Shown here piece after piece: positions 22,175 to 30,481 of a DNA stretch of 50,732 nucleotides. The first letter of the stretch is position 1, and each line of letters opens with the position of its first letter. Below the pieces are notes generated by a model that was not told where the DNA came from, made no database searches, and worked only from the letters and a program-made list of their open reading frames with translations. The translations under genes were made by a program, and so were the position numbers. The stretch comes from a virus, in the IMG/VR virus record IMGVR_UViG_3300012920_000059, positions 1 through 50,732 of that record; one strand, 5' to 3'.

Positions 22175-22844
22175 CGCCAAAACTCGATCCTTTCTCTAAA
22201 GCGATAAAATAATTTATCGGATAATCGGAGTTTGTCCAATGTGATATTAGCTTTGAACTAATACTCACGTAGTAATCACCACCCATAAGTTTTAGATTTG
22301 GTATGTTAAATATAAAGCTAAATGTTTCTTTACATTCATTATCTTCATCTAATACCAAACTAAATGAGTTAGATGTACTGTCTTGTGTATCGTAAACCTC
22401 TGCGGTTATTCTTCCGTTATCACCTTTGATAACTAGTTCTGCATGACCAAGAACCGCAGCAGCTTTTTTGATTTGATCTATTTGTGCTAAAGGAATATTA
22501 ACACCAACTTCACAATCTGGCATGTTGATATCTTTTTGTGGTGTAGTTAATATCTCTTTTTCTGAATAAAAGTATTTAACATTTAATCCACCATTTGTGA
22601 CTTTAACAAAGTTCTCATCAAAGTCTAATTGTGGGTTATCCACTAATGTCAGGACTGATAAGAATTCGTTTAGATCATATATCCCAAACTCTAATGGAAA
22701 GTCCTCTGTGATATCTGCTTGGGCCATAATATTTTTGGCTTCAGATATTGTTTTTAGTTTTTGTCCAGGACTAATAACTATATTAGGATTAATCCCTGCG
22801 AAGTTCTTTAAAACCTCGATTGTTTCATTACTCACTTGCATCAT
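22170..22844 (-). CDS. 45: sliding clamp gp45
   Basis: 224 residues from ATG 22844; a second ATG follows directly at 22841. GGAG lies 4-7 nt upstream, whereas the longer frame lacks a ribosome site. T4 gp45 has 228 residues. The pattern of two-domain clamps is visible, with EFGIYDLNEFLSVLTLV near residue 50 and a C-terminal MGGDYYVSISSK...FIALEKGSSF. It is the processivity factor for gp43 and the activator of late transcription with gp55. Confidence 0.93.
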   Translation of the reverse strand: MMQVSNETIEVLKNFAGINPNIVISPGQKLKTISEAKNIMAQADITEDFPLEFGIYDLNEFLSVLTLVDNPQLDFDENFVKVTNGGLNVKYFYSEKEILTTPQKDINMPDCEVGVNIPLAQIDQIKKAAAVLGHAELVIKGDNGRITAEVYDTQDSTSNSFSLVLDEDNECKETFSFIFNIPNLKLMGGDYYVSISSKLISHWTNSDYPINYFIALEKGSSFGV

Positions 22845-23121
22845 TATTCTCCGTATCGTGAATGGATAGTGCAATGATTGCATAATGTAATACTTTCATA
22901 AGATCCTTTCGCGCGTCGGCGTGCGTGCCCTTGCGTCCGTATCTCTGTGCGTATTTCAATATATTTCCTATTGCAAAACCCGTACCATGACCGCAGTCAA
23001 CAATAAATTCAGTAGACTGAAAATTGTTTTTGCTGTAATGCGAACCATAGGTTTTATTAATATAATCGGCGAGCTCTTTTACGAGCTCACCTTCGTTAAA
23101 TTTATAATTAATCTGACTCAT
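22828..23121 (-). CDS. DUF3310 protein
   Basis: 97 residues from ATG 23121, which has AAGGAG 6 nt upstream. The end GFAIGNILKYAQRYGRKGTHADARKDLMKVLHYAII matches DUF3310 (SaV-type phage proteins annotated as nucleotide-kinase-like; true function unknown). The gene overlaps CobS (14 nt) and gp45 (17 nt). The central codons around GRKGTHADARKD form a CpG-rich island. Confidence 0.85.
   Translation of the reverse strand: MSQINYKFNEGELVKELADYINKTYGSHYSKNNFQSTEFIVDCGHGTGFAIGNILKYAQRYGRKGTHADARKDLMKVLHYAIIALSIHDTENNDASE
22909..22940 (-). other. CpG-rich codon island 3
   Basis: A 32-bp GC- and CpG-rich patch in the DUF3310 gene over the codons RYGRKGTHADAR. Flanking codons are AT-rich. Confidence 0.6.
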
Positions 23122-24262
23122 CAAACTCCTTAGGACCAAAGTCCTCATCATCCATTGTTGGTACCTCTACACCTGCATCTACTTTAGTATAGAGATCTAG
23201 GAAAGCCTCGATTGTATCATCATCGAATCTGTTGATACATAGGTTAATAGCTTTCATTCTATCCTTAAAGATAGAGTAAGTTTGAACTATATGGCAAAGC
23301 CTTCTAGTTGAAATAACTTCATCTACACCATCATCATAGAATGTTTTACGTATGATATCAGCCCAATCAATAAGCTTATCTGTAAACTCAGGATCTGAAG
23401 CACCGAACTTATCAAAGTGCTTATTAAGAATTTTCTTCTCAATAGCTGGAGAAGCAAACTTTTGATCAACTGAGATAGTAAACCTTTCTAAGAAAGCTTC
23501 ATCGATTATAGAAGCTGCGGTAAATCTTCCATCTTCTGAACCTTTACCTTTAGTGTTAGCGGTTGCGATTACATTGAAACCTTTTGCAGGCTTAACCACT
23601 TCGCCGGTCTTTTTGACCAGTACTGGTTTACCTTCTAAGATACCTTGTAAACACATAATCTTGTTTGTAGCCCTATCGATTTCGTCCAAGAGAAGAATAG
23701 CTCCGTTCTCCATAGCTTTTAGTACAGGACCTTTGGCAAATACTGTTTCACCATCTACTAATCTAAATCCACCTAACAAATCATCTTCGTCGGTTTCAGG
23801 ATTAATCTGGACCCTGATAAATTCTCTATTGAGCTTAGCGGCTGCTTGCTCGACCATAAAGGTTTTACCATTACCAGAAAGACCAGATATATAAACTGGG
23901 TAAAACATTTCTGATTTAATAACTTTTAGAATGTCTGAAAAAGAACCCCAAGGTACGAATGTTGGATCGACCTCTGCAAATGTTCTTTCTTTGTTAACCA
24001 CTGATTGTGGGGCCATACCAACTCTTGCAGAAGGTAAGTCTACGACGTTAGCCTTTCTAATTGGTTCGACCAAATGTGCAAGATTGTACCAACCAATCCT
24101 AGATCTAAATTCGCCATCACACAAAGGTGTGTAATCTGACTTTTTATAGCCAAGATTTTTAGCAGTGGTTTCTATCATCTGAGTTTTGAACTCAGTGTTG
24201 TCTGGATATTGTTTTACAAGTTCTTCCAGGATAACTTGTGTGGATCTTTTCAAATCATTCAT
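23108..24262 (-). CDS. cobS: MoxR/CobS-type AAA+ ATPase
   Basis: 384 residues. Walker A GLSGNGKT at 127-134, Walker B LLLDEID at 190-196, then GFNVIATANTKGKGSEDGRFTAA with sensor 1 Asn and ERFTISVD. The family includes CobS, which with CobT inserts cobalt into the corrin ring, and MoxR chaperones that work with VWA proteins. The phage partner upstream carries a VWA domain, so a MoxR-VWA complex is likely; cobaltochelatase activity would also need CobN, not seen here. Own promoter at 24295. Confidence 0.88.
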   Translation of the reverse strand: MNDLKRSTQVILEELVKQYPDNTEFKTQMIETTAKNLGYKKSDYTPLCDGEFRSRIGWYNLAHLVEPIRKANVVDLPSARVGMAPQSVVNKERTFAEVDPTFVPWGSFSDILKVIKSEMFYPVYISGLSGNGKTFMVEQAAAKLNREFIRVQINPETDEDDLLGGFRLVDGETVFAKGPVLKAMENGAILLLDEIDRATNKIMCLQGILEGKPVLVKKTGEVVKPAKGFNVIATANTKGKGSEDGRFTAASIIDEAFLERFTISVDQKFASPAIEKKILNKHFDKFGASDPEFTDKLIDWADIIRKTFYDDGVDEVISTRRLCHIVQTYSIFKDRMKAINLCINRFDDDTIEAFLDLYTKVDAGVEVPTMDDEDFGPKEFDESD

Positions 24263-24294
24263 AATATACTCCTTATTAATTTATTATAGGGTCC

Positions 24295-24323
24295 ATTATA
24301 CCGTATAACAGACCATTTGTAAA
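24295..24323 (-). promoter_or_regulatory. sigma70-like promoter for cobS-like, DUF3310 and gp45
   Basis: Minus strand: GGGGG then TTTACA (-35), 17 bp spacer, CGGTATAATGG (-10), 33 nt before the cobS-like ATG. It lies between the two MoxR/VWA genes, so each has its own promoter. Confidence 0.85.
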
Positions 24324-24346
24324 CCCCCTTTTTGAAACTTTTTTCA

Positions 24347-26545
24347 TTAAGCAACTGCTTTACCAAAGTTTGTTAAAAGGGATTTGTTATTCTTCTTAGA
24401 TGAAGCAAACTTCTTAAACGCTGTTCTTATTTTAGCGGTTGAAGCATCATCATCTATTTGGAATTCGTCGTCTTGGGCAGCTAAATGTTTTCCACCTTTT
24501 ACTAAGTAGAATTCATTGTAACCAAGCGTGTCTTTAAACGTAACACATTTAAACTTTCTGTATTCTTTACCAGCTTCTTTCATGTCATATTGTCCACAAT
24601 CTTGAAGCTTGTATTTCCATTGGTAAGAATCTCCAGCAACAAAGAAGCAAAGTGTTTGAACATTATATCTTTTTTGTATGTTCTCTAGCAACATTGTAGT
24701 AAAACCTCTTCTGCTATATGGATCGTTAAACTTAAGAAGACGACCATCAACTTCGACTGTTTGTCCTGACCAATGTGAGCTATCTGCATGTTGAATACCA
24801 GAATCATAATCTTTAAAGGGTGACATACCGTTTGAATCACCATCTGAGAGAACGACCAAATTCATTTTCTGAATAGCGTTTCTATTCTTAAACTCTTTTA
24901 CCATTCTGTGGGATAGGACCAAAGCATCGTTTAAAGGTGTAGAACCATACTCTTCGCATTTACCTGTGATAGAGTATTCATTTAAGCTTGGAATATCTGG
25001 ATCGTAATCACTGTCCCAATAGTTATTAGTGTTTCTATCTTCATTAGCGACCTTTCTTAAGTAAAGACCTTTGATAGCATCATCGTAGTCTTTTTTGTTT
25101 AGGCTTGAACTAACTAACTGTGTTAGGAATACGTCACCCATGTTTATGTCACCATCTATTAAATATTTAGTGGCATGGTTTCCAGTAGTGAACGCATAAA
25201 CCTCGAAAGGTATATTAACTGTTTTGCAGAATGTAACCAAATGAATAACTTGGTCAATAACGTGATGTAAAGTGTTTGACATAGAACCAGAATAATCTAC
25301 GAGTAACATCATACCATGGTTTTTGGCATCTGCTAATTGTGTGACCCTAGCAAATATATCTTCACTGTACTTATAAGCATGTACTTTATTTACGTCCAAA
25401 GAACCAGATTTAGCAGTTGCCGCTCTTTGCCATTGGTAAGCTGCTTTTCTCATTTCGAATTCTTTGACTGCAAAGTTAGTAGACTTCTTAACTTGGGTTA
25501 GATAACCAGGTAATTTTTTTAGATAGTATTGTATTGCCTTATCATCTTCGCCAGTAGTATCCCATCTTTCTTTAGCTTTGGCTCTTGATTCTTTTAGATC
25601 TTTAAAACTTTTAATAATTTGGTCACGAGCTTTTTTATTAGGCTCTCTCATGTAAGTAGTTTGTTGACCTCTTTCGTCTTGGTCTATTATACTCTTTTCT
25701 GCTTCACGAAAGATATTGTCTGTGATAGATTGGTCTGGATCGCCGCCAACAGATTTTTCAGAGTCGGATTCTTCTTCTGATCCGCTATCATCTGATTGAT
25801 CTGTTCCCTCTGTTCTCTCTTCTGTCTCTGTTTCCGCATTATCATCTTCGCTTGAAGACGAGTCAGTTTTTTCTGATTTTTCCTCTTCATTTGTATTCTC
25901 CAAATAATCATCGTGACCCATAGAAGGACCTTCGTCTTCTCCTTCAGGTATTTCGATGTCGCCTTCTTCTACTTCAGGCTGCGTTAATAATTCTTCTTGG
26001 TTTTCTTGGGTCCAAGCCAATATCTCTCTACATAGTTGAACAACTTCATCGAAAGTAGAATTTGTCATGGCACGTTTAAAGAATACCATTTCTTCTTTTG
26101 TGAAAGGTACTTGGACTAAGTCACCGAGTTTTGCTTTTATATTTATCTTATCGATGAGTTTAACATCGTTCCAATCAATATCGCTTAGGTCAGAAAAGAA
26201 ACCTTGTTCTAATAAATTCTTATATCCTCTTTTGAAAGGACCAACTAAACCAGGGTAATCTTTTTGTACGAATCTTTCTATACGTGCGTCTTCTATAACA
26301 TTCATATAGGATCTAGGTACACCTTCGATTTTTTCTGGACTGTCGTGCCATCCTTCGTAGGGTGTATAAAGTGCGTGACCAACTTCGTGACCGATAAAAA
26401 GATCGTAAGTATCTTTTGGCATTTCCTTCCATGCTGGAAGACCAAGTACTCTATTCTTAACATCGAACCAAGCAGTTTTGTAATTACCATGTTGTATAGA
26501 GATATTCTCTTTACTTAGTAATTTAGCGATTGTTTTATTGTGCAA
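24347..26545 (-). CDS. metallopeptidase-like VWA protein (CobT-like)
   Basis: 732 residues. Three parts: an N-terminal region with HEVGH at 53-57, a zinc-peptidase HExxH, with EDARIERF (85-92) downstream as a possible third ligand; a 90-residue acidic linker (about 185-270, rich in Glu, Asp, Ser); and a C-terminal VWA domain with MIDAS DYSGS (417-421) and VVLSDGDSNG. CobT has the same acidic linker plus VWA, but not usually the HExxH, so this may be a peptidase activated by the MoxR-type ATPase next to it. Own promoter at 26578. Confidence 0.85.
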   Translation of the reverse strand: MHNKTIAKLLSKENISIQHGNYKTAWFDVKNRVLGLPAWKEMPKDTYDLFIGHEVGHALYTPYEGWHDSPEKIEGVPRSYMNVIEDARIERFVQKDYPGLVGPFKRGYKNLLEQGFFSDLSDIDWNDVKLIDKINIKAKLGDLVQVPFTKEEMVFFKRAMTNSTFDEVVQLCREILAWTQENQEELLTQPEVEEGDIEIPEGEDEGPSMGHDDYLENTNEEEKSEKTDSSSSEDDNAETETEERTEGTDQSDDSGSEEESDSEKSVGGDPDQSITDNIFREAEKSIIDQDERGQQTTYMREPNKKARDQIIKSFKDLKESRAKAKERWDTTGEDDKAIQYYLKKLPGYLTQVKKSTNFAVKEFEMRKAAYQWQRAATAKSGSLDVNKVHAYKYSEDIFARVTQLADAKNHGMMLLVDYSGSMSNTLHHVIDQVIHLVTFCKTVNIPFEVYAFTTGNHATKYLIDGDINMGDVFLTQLVSSSLNKKDYDDAIKGLYLRKVANEDRNTNNYWDSDYDPDIPSLNEYSITGKCEEYGSTPLNDALVLSHRMVKEFKNRNAIQKMNLVVLSDGDSNGMSPFKDYDSGIQHADSSHWSGQTVEVDGRLLKFNDPYSRRGFTTMLLENIQKRYNVQTLCFFVAGDSYQWKYKLQDCGQYDMKEAGKEYRKFKCVTFKDTLGYNEFYLVKGGKHLAAQDDEFQIDDDASTAKIRTAFKKFASSKKNNKSLLTNFGKAVA

Positions 26546-26577
26546 TTTAAACTCCTTAATTTTTAAATACAGGGACC

Positions 26578-26606
26578 ATTATACCGTATTCTTAGTATAA
26601 TGTAAA
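26578..26606 (-). promoter_or_regulatory. sigma70-like promoter for the VWA/metallopeptidase gene
   Basis: Minus strand: GGGGG then TTTACA (-35), 17 bp spacer, CGGTATAATGG (-10), 33 nt before the ATG at 26545. Confidence 0.85.
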
Positions 26607-26612
26607 CCCCCT

Positions 26613-26906
26613 TTATGAACTTTTTTTCAATTCGTCTTTAATTTGTCCAGCCATTTGCCAAGCGTTAAGATCTCCTCTAGCTTGAATACCGAAATCAAAT
26701 CTCTCTATAACTAACTGATAGTATTTTGGACCATCGATAAGATCATAAAGTTTACCTTTAATCTCTTGACCAGTAATCCAGAATTTAGAATCTGATCCTT
26801 GTACAGGACTTAATTTATATCCTAATTCTTTAACTGCTTTAATAACAGCATCTTGGTTAACGTGAGCGAATCCATCTGGGGATTTTGATATTGCGGTATA
26901 ATTCAT
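26613..26906 (-). CDS. 97-residue hypothetical protein
   Basis: A small soluble protein, MNYTAISKSPDGFAHVNQDA at the N-terminus, with predicted alpha/beta content (VIKAVKELGYKLSPVQ, YYQLVIERFDFGIQARG) and a helical basic end. No family recognised. AAGGAG lies 7 nt before the ATG. It is monocistronic between promoters 26937 and 26578, so probably an early protein. Confidence 0.65.
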   Translation of the reverse strand: MNYTAISKSPDGFAHVNQDAVIKAVKELGYKLSPVQGSDSKFWITGQEIKGKLYDLIDGPKYYQLVIERFDFGIQARGDLNAWQMAGQIKDELKKSS

Positions 26907-26936
26907 AATGACTCCTTTTTTAAAATATACGAGGCT

Positions 26937-26966
26937 ATTATACCGAATTTTTGGGGCCTTGAGAAC
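26937..26966 (-). promoter_or_regulatory. divergent member of the promoter family
   Basis: Minus strand: CGGTATAATAG (-10) is conserved, but the -35 region reads GTTCTC after GGGGG, with an 18 bp spacer, so it may be weaker or need an activator. The tandem TCACGAAA repeat (26985-27003) lies just upstream. It precedes the gene at 26613-26906. Confidence 0.65.
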
Positions 26967-26984
26967 CCCCGTCCCCCCGAAAGT

Positions 26985-27003
26985 TCACGAAAACGTCACG
27001 AAA
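26985..27003 (+). repeat. tandem TCACGAAA repeat, copy 2
   Basis: Plus strand TCACGAAAACGTCACGAAA, one mismatch from copy 1 at 5048-5066 (minus strand). Located between the gp46 stop and the weak promoter at 26937. Candidate binding site for a regulator. Confidence 0.6.
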
Positions 27004-28719
27004 CTATTTGATTTTACTGAAGTTTCTATCTTTGTAGAACTCTATTTTGGACCTAAATTTGTTTTCTAGCACATCGCCTTTGTGGGATATAATAAACACA
27101 TTTGAATCTTGGTCCAATGTACTTAATATCTTGGTCAGACATTCTATACCATCTACATCTAGACTGGAGTCAAAGGTTTCATCTAGAACTAATAGATTGG
27201 TTGCTGCACTGTTTTTCATCTTGGCTATTTGTCTCCAAGTAAACAGCAGGGACAAATCAATCCTTTGTTTTTCACCTTCCGAGAAGGATGCATAGTTAAA
27301 TGTGTCCCTGTGTCTTGACCTAATTGTTTCATTAAAGTTTTCATCTAAATGGAAAGCTACAAAGAAATCTAATACTTGTAGGTATTCGTTAATTAACCTA
27401 TTCATAACAGGTAAGTATTGTTTAACTACTTTAGTTTTAATACCTGTATCTTTTAGCATTTCCCCTATAACTTCATTGTAAGTTCTTTCTTCTGTATAGG
27501 TTAGCTTATCCTCTGTTAAATCATCTTTGTCAGATCTTAATTGGGTTAACTCTTTCTTAGCAACTTTAACGTCGCCAGTTTGGCCTGATAGCGAATTAAT
27601 TTCTTTCTGGACCTTATCAATCTCTTTTTGGAGTAAAGAGATCTGATCATTGTTACTATTAATCTTATTCTGTTTAGCTCTAAGCTTATCAAGGTTTTGA
27701 TTAATCTCAGTCGTTGTCGTACTAAGTACTGAAAGCTTCCTTTGTAAATCCTCTTTTTCAGATTGCACCTCCGCTGCGCTTACTTTAACAAATGCGATCT
27801 TTTCATTCTTTAGTTCCTGACCAATTGCCTGATCGCAGGTTGGGCAACTGTCGTTGTCTTCATAAAACTTAGCTTCTTTTACTAAGGTTTTAATCTGCGT
27901 ATTTAATTGCAGATTGTGGGACTTGATATTAGCTATCTGGTCCATTTGTCTCTGATATGAATCTTCTTCTGACTTCATACTTGCAGACAAATTCTTTCCT
28001 AATGTTTTAGATTCATCAAATAGTTTTGTAATATCTGCTTTGTAAGATTTTATAGAATTTCGCTTTTGGCCTATCTGATCTTTGTTTATAGATTGGAGAT
28101 CTTTTATATATTTCTCTTGTCCCTGCATTTTACTTTTAACAAGATCTAATTGGTGACCAATATCGACTAATTGATTTCTTATTAACGCATTACGTTCTTT
28201 TAGTAATTGATTCATCTTACTAAAGATATTAATATCTAATAAGTCTTCTATAACCTCACGCCTTGACCAAGCAGGTAACTGCATAAAAGGAATAAAAGAA
28301 CTGCTTCCAAGTACCACAATTTGATGGAAGGATTTATGATTAAGTTTAAGTATGTTCTGTTCCAGAAATTTTTGATAGTCTCTTGCATTTGATGCCTGAT
28401 TAATAATTTTGTCATCTTTATATATTTCAAACTTATTAGGTTTGATTCCTCTTATTATTCTAAACGTTTTACCACCAATTTCAAACTCTACTTCTACGAC
28501 CGTGCCTTTACCGTTTACTGAATTGATCAGTTGGTCTTTCTTAATATCCCTATGAGGTTTACCAAATAGACCAAACGATAGTGCGTCTAGTAGTGTAGAT
28601 TTTCCGGACCCATTTTGTCCTACGATTAATGTTGTTGGTGATCTGTGTAAGTCGACTTGAATAGTTTCGTTTCCCGTGGATAAGAAGTTTTTCCACGAAC
28701 ATGATTTAAATGTTATCAT
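27004..28719 (-). CDS. 46: recombination nuclease subunit gp46 (Rad50-like)
   Basis: 571 residues (T4 gp46 560). Walker A GQNGSGKS at 34-41, a long coiled-coil centre interrupted by the zinc hook CPTCDQ near residue 292, and the C-terminal signature FSEGEKQRIDLSLLF plus Walker B NLLVLDETFDSS. With gp47 it resects DNA ends for recombination and late replication. ATGA overlap with gp47. Confidence 0.97.
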   Translation of the reverse strand: MITFKSCSWKNFLSTGNETIQVDLHRSPTTLIVGQNGSGKSTLLDALSFGLFGKPHRDIKKDQLINSVNGKGTVVEVEFEIGGKTFRIIRGIKPNKFEIYKDDKIINQASNARDYQKFLEQNILKLNHKSFHQIVVLGSSSFIPFMQLPAWSRREVIEDLLDINIFSKMNQLLKERNALIRNQLVDIGHQLDLVKSKMQGQEKYIKDLQSINKDQIGQKRNSIKSYKADITKLFDESKTLGKNLSASMKSEEDSYQRQMDQIANIKSHNLQLNTQIKTLVKEAKFYEDNDSCPTCDQAIGQELKNEKIAFVKVSAAEVQSEKEDLQRKLSVLSTTTTEINQNLDKLRAKQNKINSNNDQISLLQKEIDKVQKEINSLSGQTGDVKVAKKELTQLRSDKDDLTEDKLTYTEERTYNEVIGEMLKDTGIKTKVVKQYLPVMNRLINEYLQVLDFFVAFHLDENFNETIRSRHRDTFNYASFSEGEKQRIDLSLLFTWRQIAKMKNSAATNLLVLDETFDSSLDVDGIECLTKILSTLDQDSNVFIISHKGDVLENKFRSKIEFYKDRNFSKIK

Positions 28720-29777
28720 AATACCTCTAAGTTCTGAGCTTCAGTATATAGCTCTCTTAATTTCACTTTTATATGTTCTTTGTCTAGATCTGTATCTACT
28801 GCTTCAACATAGGAGTCTAACATTTCAGTAGTATCTTCCAAAGAAACTTTATCATCTTGTACGCTATCACCTAAGAACTCTTCAAAGTTTTCTGCAATCT
28901 TAAGTTCATAGGTTTCAACCGATTGTAACTTATCTATGAATTTGTCAAACATGTAAAGATCGTTTTTGTTTAGTACAATAATCTTTACAAACTTTTTTTC
29001 AAACTCACTTATATCTATATCACTATAATCCCTGGTTTCATCATCATAAACAAACTTTTTAAAAATCGTTATCGGGTTTCGAACGGCCTCTATCTCTCGT
29101 GTATCGGTGTCCAACACGTGAAAATACTTAGGATCGTCTACGTCTGCCCATGTAAATTCCATTTGGGAACCAAGATAGTGTACATTGTCTCTACTAGATT
29201 TAGTATGAAAATGCCCAGATAGAACTGTTTCGAATCTTGAGAACACATCTGCGTTCATACCGTGGGGGTTTGGCATACCCGGCATCATATCGAAACCTTT
29301 TAATTCTAAGTGTGCGCCAAGTATATCAGCTTCACAATTCATAGCCCATTTGGTATATTCTTCATAATTAGATTTGTTAATCCAAGGTATAACTGCTACA
29401 CCTAATCCATCGTAATCTAATACTGTAGGCTTCATTACAATATTAATGTTAGATGTAAAGTAACCTAATAGCTCTTTTAAACTGCAAAGTTCGTTTGTGT
29501 TCTTAAAATAAACATCGTGGTTACCAGGAATAATATCCATAGTAATCCCAGCATCCCGTAAGGGTTCGAGAAAATGTTTTCGGTTCGTGTTGAGAGCTTT
29601 GAAATTAACAAACTTACGATGTTCATAATAATCTCCTAAATGTAAGATATGTTTTATATTGTGTTCTTTCAAATAAGGAAAAAATACTTCTTCGTAAAAT
29701 CTTCCTTGATATTGTAAAAATATATCTGATGAGTTTCTGACACCACAGTGAGTGTCGTTGAGTATTGCTACTTTCAT
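28716..29777 (-). CDS. 47: recombination endonuclease gp47 (Mre11-like)
   Basis: 353 residues (T4 gp47 339). Calcineurin-like phosphoesterase motifs in order: NDTHCG (Asp8, His10), HLGDYYEHR, PGNHDVY, and LSGHFHTK. Manganese-dependent nuclease that works with gp46 at DNA ends. The ATG follows the gp55 stop by 3 nt. Confidence 0.97.
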   Translation of the reverse strand: MKVAILNDTHCGVRNSSDIFLQYQGRFYEEVFFPYLKEHNIKHILHLGDYYEHRKFVNFKALNTNRKHFLEPLRDAGITMDIIPGNHDVYFKNTNELCSLKELLGYFTSNINIVMKPTVLDYDGLGVAVIPWINKSNYEEYTKWAMNCEADILGAHLELKGFDMMPGMPNPHGMNADVFSRFETVLSGHFHTKSSRDNVHYLGSQMEFTWADVDDPKYFHVLDTDTREIEAVRNPITIFKKFVYDDETRDYSDIDISEFEKKFVKIIVLNKNDLYMFDKFIDKLQSVETYELKIAENFEEFLGDSVQDDKVSLEDTTEMLDSYVEAVDTDLDKEHIKVKLRELYTEAQNLEVL

Positions 29778-29780
29778 ATA

Positions 29781-30356
29781 TTATCCCATGAAGAGTTCTA
29801 ACTTCTTCTTTTCTTTTTCTTTTTTAGCGAATTCTTTTATAGCTGTATCTTTGGTTCGAACAGTTTGTATTCTTTGTCTAAGTGTATCTACATATTGCAT
29901 AGTTTCTGCTGCACCAGCTTCGTCCATACCTAGAGCTGTGAAATCTTCGATTCCCATTTTCTCAATAAACTTAAACTTAATATCTTGTTGTTTCTTTTCC
30001 TTTGCTATTCTACGGATAAATGCAAAATAACAAATTTGTGTAAAGTAAGAGAATGCATTTGGGTTACCTGTTCTTGTAGCTGTTTCAATCTTATAATTAC
30101 CAATAGCTCTTAAACAGTTTTCCACTGCATCCATTACCATTTCTTCCCGATAGGTATACCGAACAAAGTTTGGTCGATGACTAAGTCCTTCGGCTATCTT
30201 TATAAAGCATTGTGCAATATAGTCTGTGACCTTAGGTATTTCTTTGTCTTTCTCTTTAGCTTCATTAACGGTTTTTACATATTCAACAACGGCTAAAGAA
30301 AACTCTTTGTTGTTTATGTAGTGGGGCTTTTTCTTCGCAGGTATTTTAGCGGCCAT
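29781..30356 (-). CDS. 55: late sigma factor gp55
   Basis: 191 residues (T4 gp55 185). The region RPNFVRYTYREEMVMDAVENCLRAIGNY resembles sigma region 2, followed by SYFTQICYFAFIRRI, then a C-terminal helix ending KKKLELFMG, the hydrophobic clamp-binding tail expected to contact gp45. It directs RNA polymerase to TATAAATA promoters, of which eight exact copies occur here. Its own promoter is the early class at 30380-30408. Confidence 0.94.
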   Translation of the reverse strand: MAAKIPAKKKPHYINNKEFSLAVVEYVKTVNEAKEKDKEIPKVTDYIAQCFIKIAEGLSHRPNFVRYTYREEMVMDAVENCLRAIGNYKIETATRTGNPNAFSYFTQICYFAFIRRIAKEKKQQDIKFKFIEKMGIEDFTALGMDEAGAAETMQYVDTLRQRIQTVRTKDTAIKEFAKKEKEKKKLELFMG

Positions 30357-30379
30357 ATTTTATCTCCATAATGTTGTTC

Positions 30380-30408
30380 ATTATACCATAGTTTAACAGA
30401 AAAGTAAA
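30380..30408 (-). promoter_or_regulatory. sigma70-like promoter for gp55-gp47-gp46
   Basis: Minus strand: GGGGA then TTTACT (-35), 17 bp spacer, TGGTATAATG (-10). It is divergent from the plus-strand promoter at 30424, the two -35 regions forming an inverted repeat. Confidence 0.85.
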
Positions 30409-30423
30409 TCCCCAATTTGGGGG

Positions 30424-30452
30424 TTTACAAAATGCGTTTTTTATGATATAAT
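30424..30452 (+). promoter_or_regulatory. plus-strand sigma70-like promoter (antisense)
   Basis: GGGGG then TTTACA (-35), 17 bp spacer, TGATATAAT (-10), the only member of the promoter family on the plus strand. Start of transcription would be near 30459. It points into the 3' end of the gene at 30482-30865, where no plus-strand gene exists, so it should give a non-coding antisense transcript. Confidence 0.7.
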
Positions 30453-30481
30453 ATATTGTCGTCCTCAGGGACAGAGAGAGA

